A stretch of 64,000 nt of DNA, taken from assembly GCF_029227915.1 (NCBI RefSeq), contig NC_079887.1, forward strand, positions 23,247,650 through 23,311,649. The letters are read 5' to 3'. This stretch comes from Hydractinia symbiolongicarpus. Taxonomy: Eukaryota > Cnidaria > Hydrozoa > Anthoathecata > Hydractiniidae. The position numbers were made by a program, and so were the translations under genes. Below the pieces are notes generated by a model. The model was not told the DNA's origin, made no database searches, and was given only the letters and a program-made list of their open reading frames with translations. Of this stretch, positions 32,531 to 42,941 are shown one piece after another (the first letter of the stretch is position 1; every line of letters begins with the position of its first letter).

Positions 32531-34215
32531 CACAAGGTGAAATCAAGCGTGCGCCAGGGTGAAATCAACCATGCGTCAAATTGAAATCAAGAGTGTGCGA
32601 GGTGATATCTAGAGTGTGTGAGGAGAAATTAAAAGTGCGTAAAGTTGAAATAAAGAGTCCGTCAAGTTGAAATAAAGTGCGTGAAGTTGAAATAAGGAGT
32701 GCGTCAAGTTGAAATAAAGTGTGCGTCAAGGTGAAATAAAGTGTGCGTCAAGGTGAAATAAAGAGTGTGTCAAGTTGAAATAAAGTGTGCGTCAAGGTGA
32801 AATAAAGTGTGCGTCAAGTTGAAAAAAAGTGTGTCAAGGTGAAATAAAGAGTGTGTCAAGGTGAAATAAAGTGTGTGTCAAGTTGAAATAAAGAGTGTGT
32901 CAAGTTGAAATAAAGAGTGCGTCAAGTTGAAATAAAGAGTGCGTCAAGTTGAAAAAAAGAGTGTGTCAAATTGAAATAAAGAGTGTGTCAAGGTGAAATA
33001 AAGAGTGTGTCAAGGTGAAATAAAGAGTGTGTCAAGTTGAAATAAAGTGTGCGTCAAGGTGAAATAAAGTGTGCGTCAAGTTGAAAAAAAGTGTGTCAAG
33101 GTGAAATAAAGAGTGTGTCAAGGTGAAATAAAGTGTGTGTCAAGTTGAAATAAAGAGTGTGTCAAGTTGAAATAAAGAGTGCGTCAAGTTGAAATAAAGA
33201 GTGCGTCAAGTTGAAAAAAAGAGTGTGTCAAATTGAAATAAAGAGTGTGTCAAGGTGAAATAAAGAGTGTGTCAAGGTGAAATAAAGAGTGTGTCAAGGT
33301 GAAATAAAGTGTGTCAAGGTGAAATAAAGAGTGTGTCAAGTTGAAATAAAGTGTGCGTCAAGTTGAATAAAGAGTGTGTCAAGGTGAAATAAAGAGTGTG
33401 TCAAGGTGAAATAAAGAGTGTGTCAAGGTGAAATAAAGTGTGTCAAGGTGAAATAAAGAGTGTGTCAAGTTGAAATAAAGTGTGCGTCAAGTTGAATAAA
33501 GAGTGTGTCAAGGTGAAATAAAGAGTGTGTCAAGGTGAAATAAAGAGTGTGTCAAGTTGAAATAAAGAGTGTGTCAAGTTGAATAAAGAGTGTGTCAAGG
33601 TGAAATAAAGAGTGTGTCAAGTTGAAATAAAGAGTGTGTCAAGTTGAATAAAGAGTGTGTCAAGGTGAAATAAAGAGTGTGTCAAGGTGAAATAAAGAGT
33701 GTGTCAAGTTGAAATAAAGAGTGTGTCAAGGTGAAATAAAGAGTGTGTCAAGGTGAAATAAAGAGTGTGTCAAGGTGAAATAAAGAGTGTGTCAAGTTGA
33801 AAAAAAGTGTGTCAAGTTGAAATAAAGAGTGCGTCAAGTTGAAATAAAGAGTGTGTCAAGTTGAATAAAGAGTGTGTCAAGGTGAAATAAAGAGTGTGTC
33901 AAGTTGAAATAAAGAGTGTGTCAAGTTGAATAAAGAGTGTGTCAAGGTGAAATAAAGAGTGTGTCAAGGTGAAATAAAGAGTGTGTCAAGTTGAAATAAA
34001 GAGTGTGTCAAGGTGAAATAAAGAGTGTGTCAAGGTGAAATAAAGAGTGTGTCAAGGTGAAATAAAGAGTGTGTCAAGTTGAAAAAAAGTGTGTCAAGTT
34101 GAAATAAAGAGTGTGTCAAGGTGAAATAAAGAGTGTGTCAAGGTGAAATAAAGAGTGTGTCAAGGTGAAATAAAGAGTGTGTCAAGGTGAAATAAAGAGT
34201 GCGTCAAGGTTTGCG
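32531..34215 (+). repeat. 22-bp minisatellite, about 75 units
   Basis: The array is built of GAGTGTGTCAAGGTGAAATA plus AA (22 bases) with common variants AAGTT for AAGGT, GCG for GTG and GAAAAAAA for GAAATAAA. Shorter 19-21-base units are mixed in. The left end (32531-32700) is more divergent. Stretches repeat at a larger scale with an offset of 262 bases (32783 and 33043; 32941 and 33203). It lies between the two CABIT genes. Confidence 0.95.
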
Positions 34216-34285
34216 TCGAGTAAGAATATAGAGTGTGTCGAGATAGAATAAGAGTGCATCAAATTAAGTTAAATTTAATGCAGAG

Positions 34286-35160
34286 TCGTCAGGACACTTA
34301 CGAGGAGTTCCACTTACGCGGGGTTGTACTTACGAGGAGTTCCACTTACGCTGGATTCCATCTATGAGGGGTTGTACTCACGCAGGCTGCACTAATGCTG
34401 GGTTCAACTAATCAGGGTTTCCACTTACGAGGGGTTCCACTTCTGCTCGGTGCCACTTGCAAGGGGTTGTACTTGGGATACAAAAGACAATAATTCAAAA
34501 TGGTTGCTTTTACGAAACTTTTTTTCGTGTTTTTCTATTCGTGCACCCCGTACCCCGGTGAAAGAAGAGTGATGATAAATTTATAAAAGAATCGGTTTTT
34601 AAATAAAAATACTGGCCTTTCGACGGAAAAACATTCGGACACAATTTTTTATTTCAGCGGAAAACCTTTCGAAAAAGATTTAAAAAGTTTAATAATGATG
34701 GAACAGTCTTTTGAATGAATGTTAACCAAATTGTCAAAAGTAATGATTAAATTACGGCAAATGACACAAAAAGAAAGCTAGAAGCATTTATAGTGTACAT
34801 ATATTCAATGAAGATCTAAGAAAGGGTCTTCAGGATTTAACTTTATGGATAAAGCCTCAGCCAAATGTGAAAATAACGAAAATAAAAAGTTCAAAAACTG
34901 CAGTTTTTATTGACTTTCTGATTACCCTATATATAATTTCTATGCACTGGTCTATTTTTTAAAAAAATAGAAAAAACTAAATTTTCGGACAAAGGCACAA
35001 ATTTCAATGGGAAAATTTTCGGACAAAAAAATCCGAAAGTTTTTCGTCCGAAAATTTTCGTTCCTAATGTACGGGTTCTATTTAAGAGGGGTTGTACTTA
35101 AACTGTATTCCATTTCCGAGGGGTTGTGTACGTACGCTGGGTTTCACTTATGGGAAACTG
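34286..35160 (+). repeat. Degenerate CACTTACG repeat, split by an inserted element
   Basis: Diverged units resembling CACTTACGAGGGGTTGTACT fill 34286-34475 and resume at 35085-35160. The interval 34500-35080 holds an unrelated dispersed element, so the array was probably broken by its insertion. Confidence 0.6.
34600..35075 (-). mobile_element. Dispersed repeat family R-B
   Basis: The ends carry repeated CGGACAAA, CCGAAAATTTTCG and CGGAAAAAC motifs. The middle (ATGAATGTTAACCAAATT, TAATGATTA, ACAAAAAGAAAGCTAGAA) matches the reverse complement of 61650-61770. No coding frame is seen. It looks like a non-autonomous element whose ends are rich in CCGAAAAT words. Confidence 0.6.
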
Positions 35161-35251
35161 AAGATGGAGTCTCTGTGTTCCAGTAACTTGTGACGACAAA
35201 ATTGAACTATCGGTACCGTAATCTTGTTATACCATAAAGAGTTTAGTGTCT

Positions 35252-35425
35252 AATTTTGGATTCTGCATGCAGAAAGTACATCATTTTGGAGTCTCCCTGC
35301 AGAAAGTACGCCATTTTGGATTCTACCTGCGGAAAGTACGCCATTTTGGATTCTGCGTGCAGAAAATAAGCCATTTTTGATTCTGCATACAGAAAGTACG
35401 CCATTTTGGATTCTGCGTGTTTTGA
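35252..35425 (+). repeat. 30-bp minisatellite, about six copies
   Basis: The unit ATTTTGGATTCTGCATGCAG followed by AAAGTACGCC is repeated about six times with few changes. On the minus strand it reads as a ten-residue repeat, but this is a consequence of the 30-base period. Confidence 0.9.
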
Positions 35426-35739
35426 TTTTTTTCAAAAAACAGCAATTTGATTAGCAGGATTCCACCTTAAATTTAATGTCTTGTTCAAGTTAATTTTAAG
35501 CCTGCTGATAACCAAAGAAAGTGAACGAACGAATTTGATTTTATTTAATAAAAAGCAAAACAGAGTACAACAAAATTGTACGGAAAAGGCTACTACCACC
35601 TTGTTCATGATTATTTTTCTTAGATGGATCGTATCTTGGCCGCTATGATAATGACTCTAAATATAAAGAGGCAAATAGTCTTTATAAAGAGGTTTTGCAG
35701 AATGAATTTTATTGTTTGCTTTTTTGTTTCTGACTGTAT

Positions 35740-37479
35740 TTACTTCTGCGTCAACTCGTCTTTAAATGAGTTTATTTTCTTGACTTCATACATATTTAAT
35801 CCCATGTTTGCAAAATCGTCACTTTGCATGATACTCAACAAGGTCCCATCGATGTTGCGCTCATAAAACTGATCTGCGTGATGTCCGAGGTTAAGATCGC
35901 GCAACTTTGAAATTATGTCATCTGTGTTCATATCCCAAAGAGGTTTTTCCTTATAGCGTAAGGATTTAACATCATCATAAATATCATCATCAGTGTTTTT
36001 TTCCTCCTCTCGTTTTCGAAATGACTCAACATTCATATAACTTTCCCTTATGTCTTCATATTCTTCATATTCGTCCTCTGGTTTGCTTTCTAAACTTTCA
36101 CTTGCAGGTGGTAAGTCAAATGTCACTTGTCGTTTTTCAATCATTTTCTGCAGCTCGTCGTTTATATTTGTTTTTTTCTTCAAAGGTGGAACATCTTGAT
36201 AGTGTTGACGATAACGAGATCTATCTGTTTTCTCTGGTCTAGGTGGAAGTTCCTCATAATCTGCTAATCCTTCCTCAGAAGTCTTATTATTTTTTGCAGC
36301 AATAGAAGAGATTATATTTGCAACATTTTCATAGTACGGCTCCTCTGTGAAATTATTTGGCAGTACATCGTACAGTTCTTTTGATTCCTCTTTAGGTAAA
36401 TGTTCTCCCATCATATTATTGTTACTATAATTATCATTGTTGTTGTAAGATTTGTCTGGATTGTTTTTAAGTGATCCAACATTGTAATACGCTGCATGTT
36501 TTGATGCATTTCGATCAGATTTTGGTTTTTGACTTGGTATTTTAGGCTTCTGGTTGCGTTCAACTGGTGGTGGTGGTGTGTCATAAGTTTTATCCTCTTC
36601 CTCATCTGTTGATTCATCAACTTTTGGATTTTGGACAAAGTCATCTTCTAGCTTGGTGGAGTCATGGTACCTGCTACAAACGTATCGATACGTTTCGTCA
36701 TCATCAATAGTCCCATTTGCAACCTTTACATGGAGATTCATATCAACTGCAAGATTGTGAGTTTGCCTGTTTCCCCAAACTCCACATGTTGCGTAAACTG
36801 TATCGCTGTAAAGAATCAAAACACATTTCAGTTCACCTTTGAGGTAATAAATAGACTGTGGGTGAACAAATCGAATGGTGAAGTTATTTATTAGTTCCGT
36901 TTCTTCATCCGGGAGAAGATCTTGCAAAAAAAGTGCGGAGCTGGTTTCATATTTTGGTATAAATCCAAGTCCACAGGTGAAAGGTAAATCAAAGTTCTCT
37001 CCTTTTTCGGTACAGAAACTCATGTATTCATGCTCAGTTTGATCATATGAGAGTGTTTTGGATTTTCTGTTGTGTATCACCTCACAGATATCGCCAGCAT
37101 TTACAACAACCTCGTGGTGTTTGCTTGTGTCCACTGCAACGCCTTTCATGAACAAAACATATTGAGGTAATGGTTTTATTATAGCTAAGTCAGCTATGTG
37201 TTGATAAACCGTTTCACCTTGATTTATCATTACTTCATCAGGTATAGATAATGGAATGCAATATGAATTACCAAAATCATCGTAGCACAAAACTTTCTCC
37301 TCTGTATTTACTGAGTGTAGTTTTAAAATTTCACCAGAACTAAATGTTGAACTGTCATTAATCTCATATATACCTTCTTTGACTAGAACCAATTGGGGTA
37401 GATCATATTTTTTAACGTACTCTTCTAACGTTAGGCATTCATCACTCCAGGTAATATAATCTAGCATGCTCGTCTCCAT
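35740..37479 (-). CDS. GAREM-like adaptor: CABIT domain, tyrosine motifs and SAM domain (579 aa)
   Basis: A single minus-strand exon starting at the ATG at 37479. Residues about 5-275 are a CABIT domain closely similar to the gene at 31118-32146. The central tail (about 280-510) is acidic and disordered, with proline motifs (PPPPVERNQKP, PPRPEK) and many tyrosines; Y383 (YENV) and Y481 (YMNV) fit the pYxN consensus bound by the SH2 domain of GRB2. Residues about 513-575 form a SAM domain (DDIISKLRDLNLGHHADQFY...). CABIT plus tyrosine tail plus SAM is the architecture of GAREM, an adaptor linking receptor tyrosine kinases to GRB2/ERK signalling. That role here is inferred from architecture. 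AATAAA-like signals lie about 200 bases downstream near 35540. Confidence 0.88.
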   Translation of the reverse strand: METSMLDYITWSDECLTLEEYVKKYDLPQLVLVKEGIYEINDSSTFSSGEILKLHSVNTEEKVLCYDDFGNSYCIPLSIPDEVMINQGETVYQHIADLAIIKPLPQYVLFMKGVAVDTSKHHEVVVNAGDICEVIHNRKSKTLSYDQTEHEYMSFCTEKGENFDLPFTCGLGFIPKYETSSALFLQDLLPDEETELINNFTIRFVHPQSIYYLKGELKCVLILYSDTVYATCGVWGNRQTHNLAVDMNLHVKVANGTIDDDETYRYVCSRYHDSTKLEDDFVQNPKVDESTDEEEDKTYDTPPPPVERNQKPKIPSQKPKSDRNASKHAAYYNVGSLKNNPDKSYNNNDNYSNNNMMGEHLPKEESKELYDVLPNNFTEEPYYENVANIISSIAAKNNKTSEEGLADYEELPPRPEKTDRSRYRQHYQDVPPLKKKTNINDELQKMIEKRQVTFDLPPASESLESKPEDEYEEYEDIRESYMNVESFRKREEEKNTDDDIYDDVKSLRYKEKPLWDMNTDDIISKLRDLNLGHHADQFYERNIDGTLLSIMQSDDFANMGLNMYEVKKINSFKDELTQK

Positions 37480-38300
37480 TTTTAAAGGTTTAACTCAATT
37501 ACAGTTTAAATGTTCAACTTTTTAACTACACTCTAAATTAAAACTTGGCTTTCAGCAGGTTTTTTATAACTCTGTCAGATGTCGTTTGCAAAGAAACCAA
37601 TAATTTAAAACCTATTGTGAGAAATCTGATTGCATTGACAAAATTATAATTAAAAAACTTATATCTCTGAGTTAATATTTGAGCTGTCTTTTTAACTTCA
37701 CTTTGAAACCATGGCACGTCATTTAATATTTTTTTATAAACAATGGAGCCATAAATACGTACGCATTGCATTTTTGTAAATCAAAATAATGCAAGATTAG
37801 CTTGGATAGAATGCAAGATTAGCCTGGATAAAATACCTGCAGATTTAAACTTTTGTTTGTTTTGTTTTGCAGTACTTCACAAAAGGCAACCTTATTCCCA
37901 GTCCATTTTGACTTTAGATTAATCTTGGCTGCTCCGTAATAACAGCTCAGGGGGGGGGGGGGGTGGGGCAAGAAACCCATGCACAGAGGGTTAACAATTT
38001 TTCTTTCGTACATTTCGAAATTTTCTCGCAAGGACTGTAAGTGTCAATGTTGTTTTTATTAGAGCCTAGGTCAGCCCCCCCCCCCCCCCCCCCCTTCCAC
38101 AATATGTCCAAGAAGATAATATAAGGAAAATTGATAAATATTTGTAATGTTAACAAACAGAAAAATATCGGAAAAGCTGCGATCTGGATAAGCATGCAAA
38201 ATTGCAACAACAACAAAAACGTTCTAGAAAGGACTTTCACAAACTATGATATCGAAACAAGACTCGATTTCGCCGAGTTGTTATTTATAACTATCGCCAA

Positions 38301-38412
38301 CAACCTCGTCCCCAGGGCATCTTGTATCTTTTCCAACCCCGGGACGGCGTTACATGTTCGTATCGCCGTCCCGGGGTCAGAAAAAATACAAGATGCCCTG
38401 GGGACGAGGTTG
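38301..38412. mobile_element. MITE with perfect 9-bp TSD (CAACCTCG family)
   Basis: The 32-base inverted ends begin CAACCTCGTCCCCAGGGCAT and close with the exact reverse. A second inverted pair (AACCCCGGGACGGCG and its near reverse) lies inside, so the element can fold into one long hairpin. Flanks TATCGCCAA (38292-38300 and 38413-38421) are identical. Confidence 0.88.
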
Positions 38413-38981
38413 TATCGCCAACTCTATCTAGTGAATTTTAGTATACATTTGAGCCATTGAATGTATCCACCTCGTTCCCAGCGGTCTTCTACGCCGATGA
38501 TATTCTACAGGAACGCTTCATAATAGAGATTGCGCTGTCATTTTGTTTGAGGTTTTTCCCCGAAGAAAGTCACGCGTACGTTTTTTTTAAAAGCATGACA
38601 TTTATCAACATTCGGTACGCTTACATTTGGTCATTTTTTAAGCATATGCTTATCATTATGTGAAGTCTAAGAAATTGTTGTAAAGTTTTTGTTTCGACGA
38701 CTTAAAAATCGAACTGACACACATAAAATAGATTTAGAAAAATTATTTTTCAGAGTTACTACCTATATTTCCAACATTCCTCGAGGAGTTTTAAAAGTTT
38801 CCAGAAATAGTGGCCACTCCTGAATAACAGAAGCACGTGATAACCTTAGTGGAATTCATAATTGAAAACATGCTCTTGTATCGCTCTTGTAACTTCCTGT
38901 TTTGACTTTCGTTATCCCGAAAAACGTGGCGTATTTTTGAACATCTGATTTTGCATTAGCTGCAATGAAGTAGCCAGGAGA

Positions 38982-39353
38982 CACATGCTTTTTCTTACCA
39001 CAAGGAAATCGAAAAGTGGGAAAAATTACACTGAATCTCACACGATTTTTCTGCGGGCAGAATACTGACCGCGCTTTTTGATTGGTTAATTCTATTTTTC
39101 TTTGCTTACGTGATCAATATCGGGAAATCTTGTTTTGAACGCGAATGGCCTCACTCACCTGAACAAATATAATTTATTCTTGTATTATTTAAGAGGGTTA
39201 AGATGTAACCACACCGATTAATATGCTCATTGGTTGATTGCAATACGGAGTTTTCTATGAGTTGGATTTAAATTTTAGGGATTTGCTCCGACATTTGTTT
39301 GCGTTTAAGCTAAATTGGATATCCTCGAAGAAAGCTTTAACTAACTAGGCTAG
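38982..39353 (+). repeat. Dispersed repeat family R-A, second long copy
   Basis: It shares with 22684-23057 the ordered blocks TTTTTCTTACCAC, CAGAATACTGACCG, TGATTGG, GGCCTCACTCACCT, GTTAAGATGTAACCAC and TAACTAGGCTAG. Confidence 0.6.
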
Positions 39354-39679
39354 CAATAAAATAGTTATAACAGAGTTCTTTTAAAAAACTTCACATACGT
39401 ACTAGCTATTCTATTTAACAATATTTACACAAAAACCTCACGACCATTCAAAACACATATATGAGTTGAAGTAAAATTCAAACAAAAAAAGAGTTCTGCG
39501 GCGCGGCCCATTTTTATCATATACAGCAAGCATTTATCGTCGTAGCAAGACGATATGGGCATGTTTCAAGGTTATTCTAGGACCACGTGTTTTTCTACAT
39601 CGTATCCAAATATAAAAAAAGTATTTTAAGGTATAATGTGAGCAATAAACGCAAAGGTCATGTCATAATACGGTGAGTT

Positions 39680-39716
39680 CGCAGGGAACTGTGTACTCAG
39701 TGCACAGTTCCCTGCG
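39680..39716. other. Perfect 14-bp hairpin
   Basis: CGCAGGGAACTGTG (39680-39693) is repeated in exact reverse complement at 39703-39716 across a nine-base loop. The bases just outside pair partly (GGTGA with TTACC). Function unknown. Confidence 0.7.
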
Positions 39717-40174
39717 TTACCTTAACTGTGGATTTTTTTATAAATTTGAAGCCGCGACTGTCTAAATTAAACACTTCAAATGTTTCTACAATAGGTCAGC
39801 AAAACAAAACGTGAAAATTATAAAAAAATATATACACGTTAGGTGAGGTACAACACACATTAATATGGCAAATATTTTTTTAACATTATTGATAAAACGC
39901 AAGTTGAAATGACTAATCGCGCAGCTCATTGGTTAATTAAACCCATATAATAGAATTGATGCATATTATTGGCTAATTGCATCCATCTAACAAAATCCAT
40001 GTCTGATTGGATCATTAACTATACCCATCTAATAGAATCCACGCATCTGATTAGATCCATCTAATGGAATTCCAAGCTGCTGTTTGACTAATATAATTTA
40101 ATTACACTGTATGTTCTCTGCAGTATGAGTTTGGTAATTCTTTAAAAAACGCAACATTTCCGATAACAACGAAA

Positions 40175-42941
40175 TTATTTGAACGTTACGTGATCAGGCG
40201 GTAAATGACCGGTATCGCCAAGCCCTCGTAAAGACACGTTGCCACTCGGTCGTATAGTTAACCACGTCACACCACAGTTACCGATACTCATCCGCAGCCA
40301 ACCTTCTGGTGGAAATTGTAACGCTCTATAAGAAGAAAAAGATTAGAATATTCTTCAGGGTGTTTTCCCATCCTTCATGAATACACTTGCAACAAAATAA
40401 GCAGATACTAAAATCCAGTTGATAAAACTTGCATTATTACGAGTTAATTGATTTGGGTCAACCGAATATCTGAGTGGAGGTTGTATAAAATGGATAAATA
40501 GGTTCGCATATGAAACTAATTTAAAACTATTTTGCCAAATACTATTTACCATTTCACATGAAATTCTACTATTAAAGAGACTACGATCTCATCCAAAATA
40601 TTTTAGGAAAAATAATCTAATTTCAGAGACAGGACCTACAAGTAAACATTTACGCTTTCTTTCTCAAACAGATTTGGATTTCTTTTATCCAATGCTGATG
40701 TCTCCAATTCACATGAACTCTGTGTTTTTTTGTTGGACACCAAGAAGGGAGAAGTTTTTTTTTTTTTTTTTTTTTTGGGGGGGGGGGGGGGGGTATTTGC
40801 AGATAACAAACCTTAACGCAACTTTAAATGAGGAACTCCAAACCACAAAAGAAGAAACATATACCTGCAAACAAAATAGCGTATGACATTCGCATGACAC
40901 ACGATCAGTTCGTGACTATCTTCTGTTTGTGAAGGATCTGCACGATGGATATATTTTCGGAATGCACCTTCTATCCTCGCATTGTCTTGAAAAAACTTCT
41001 AGTAAACAATGAAAATACGACATTGACGTTATTTTTAATAGAGCACAATGCAGTAAAAAGTTTACTGAATTCTATAAAAGTGAGGATAACCCAATAAACT
41101 CGGGAGAGGCGGAACCTCTGTAAAATGTGACTGAAAAGTAAAGTAAAGAAAACAGGCACTTTTTTCTCATAATATCAATTCACCTAATATCACTAAAAGA
41201 CATTTCATAATAAAACAGTGCTAGCTAGTTTGTCAGCTTAAAATTTTGAAGGGGTATGATTATGAAGACACCGCAAATGTCTTTAAAAAGTTTTTGAAAA
41301 GGTGAAATTAAATTTTCACAAAATATATGTGCAGACATTGCAATTAAAATTGATTTAAAACAAACAAACTCACATGATTCTCCGGTCTCCATTTTGATGG
41401 TGCTGGTTCACACGGATAGGGTGCACCCTCTCGCAGCATTGAACATTCAGATTGTGGAATATTGGGAAACGATTTGCTAATTATATCAGCTGTTTCTTGA
41501 GCACGCGTCATGGTTGACATAGTTAACTTATCAAACTTTATATTTAACGCTTTTAACCGTTCACCAGTTGCCAGTGCCTGTTGCCTAAGGAAAGAAAAGT
41601 AAACGATCTGACAAATAAATTGGCTTATTTGCTTTTCTTTACGTGTTCATTTTCACAAAGACAATTAAAAATTTTGCTTTATGCCATCTTAGGCTTAACA
41701 GTGTTTCTTTCTTTCAGAGTCAACTTTTATTTTCTTTGTTGTTTGTGTCGAGTATCTGCATGGGAGAACAATAATCAACTTTTGCCTGCTCATTTATAGA
41801 TTAGTGCAACAGTAACACCAAAGTTTTAGTATATATATATATATATATATGAAACATATATAACAGAGAGTTTATTTGGAGTATATATATTGTTGTTTTA
41901 ATCCTATTTTTTCTCCTCTCTCGTTTTTTTTATTTGCATTTAATTCTGGCTAGGCTGTTGTTTACCTGTTGTTTCATTTTTGAAGTAGTTATGCAAATTT
42001 AAAACAACACTACCAACCCAATTTAGTTCATCATTTATAATTTTATCAAAATATGCATTTAAAAGAGGGTTTTAAACAGCCAATACTCAACCAAAAGACT
42101 CCCGAAATCTCCGGTTTTAAGCGTAAAAGCGTTATAAAATAAAAATTAAAAATCATATTTTCACCTTCTGTTCAATACTTTAGACATAAGGCTTTGAAAT
42201 AAATATTAATGGTTTTAATCTTTAACAGAAAAATGTCACACAAAAACATGAAGTTTAATTGCAATGAATAAAATAAAAACATCTGCGAAAAAGTGTGCAA
42301 AATAACAATTTCTTGCCCAGTGTTATTTGCCTTGTTATTTTTAAAAATCTACCAAAAACCTTTCACAGAAAAATTAGGAGATGACTTGATATATAAACAG
42401 AATCTTAATTCAAAATTGATATTTCGACCTTACATTCCAAAGGCCATCATCAGAAATAACTCCTTTATGAATAAACACCTATAATTCTCCAATAATAAAA
42501 AAAAGTTTCTGGATTTTACAATTTTAACACCTACCTTCCGAGTGCAGTGAGAGTTCTCTCAGCATCATTACTTGAATTTTGATTATATTGCCCATGTCGA
42601 ATTAGAATCACATGTCTAGTGGCTGTTGGTCCCTTAACTGCTGGTGTGACAGGTGTGGGAACAGCTTTATCAGTATTATTGTCCAACACTGGTATCTGTG
42701 GCTCTGCATCTTTGTTTTTTTTGTAGTAATTTTTTCTAGCATCCCAGTTATCGTCCCAGTCTGTGAGTTTTCCGAAAAATGAATCATTTTCTTTCACGCC
42801 ATATTTTAATCCTGCTCTACAGTCCGCAGTTGGTGTTTCGCCAAGCAATGAGTACCGATAAAATGCGTAAGTTGAACCAGACGCAGCTGTTAAACCACCG
42901 AGAGCGAGTAACCTTGACACTGTATATTTTATTTTTGACAT
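40175..42941 (-). CDS. PGAM5: PGAM5-type mitochondrial Ser/Thr phosphatase, four exons (300 aa)
   Basis: Coding exons on the minus strand: 42535-42941, 41374-41584, 40865-40998 and 40175-40325; all introns are GT-AG and the phases join into 300 codons plus stop, close to the usual length (about 290). An N-terminal hydrophobic segment (about 10-30) is the expected mitochondrial membrane anchor. WDDNWD at 62-67 is the multimerisation motif of the family. The histidine-phosphatase core has RHG at 115-117 (catalytic H116) and a second catalytic H241 in CHANVIRY, plus EGAPYPCEP and a terminal [10 protein letters not shown] block. Known PGAM5 proteins dephosphorylate protein substrates at the mitochondrion in mitophagy and cell-death signalling. 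The last intron (40326-40864) contains a T22G17 tract. Gene and exons look intact. Confidence 0.95.
40755..40793 (+). repeat. T22G17 homopolymer pair in a PGAM5 intron
   Basis: Twenty-two T directly followed by seventeen G, within the third intron about 70 bases past the exon 3 donor (read on the minus strand). It is prone to length variation and to sequencing error. Confidence 0.85.

Larger units (their letters stand above)
37480..40174. other. Intergenic between GAREM-like gene and PGAM5
   Basis: No gene recognised. It holds G- and C-homopolymers (37951-37962; 38076-38095), a MITE with perfect TSD (38301-38412), dispersed repeat R-A (38982-39353) and a hairpin (39680-39716). Related short words (CATCTAATAGAATCCA type) repeat loosely at 39940-40075. 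Confidence 0.55.

Noticed and set aside
32531-34215. CRISPR-like array of short repeats
   Set aside because: Units are directly adjacent with no unique spacers, and the genome is eukaryotic; it is a minisatellite.
35250-35435. 61-codon repetitive open frame as a gene
   Set aside because: Produced by the 30-bp minisatellite read in frame.
37538-37771. 77-codon minus-strand frame upstream of the GAREM-like gene
   Set aside because: No motif, start context or conservation evidence.
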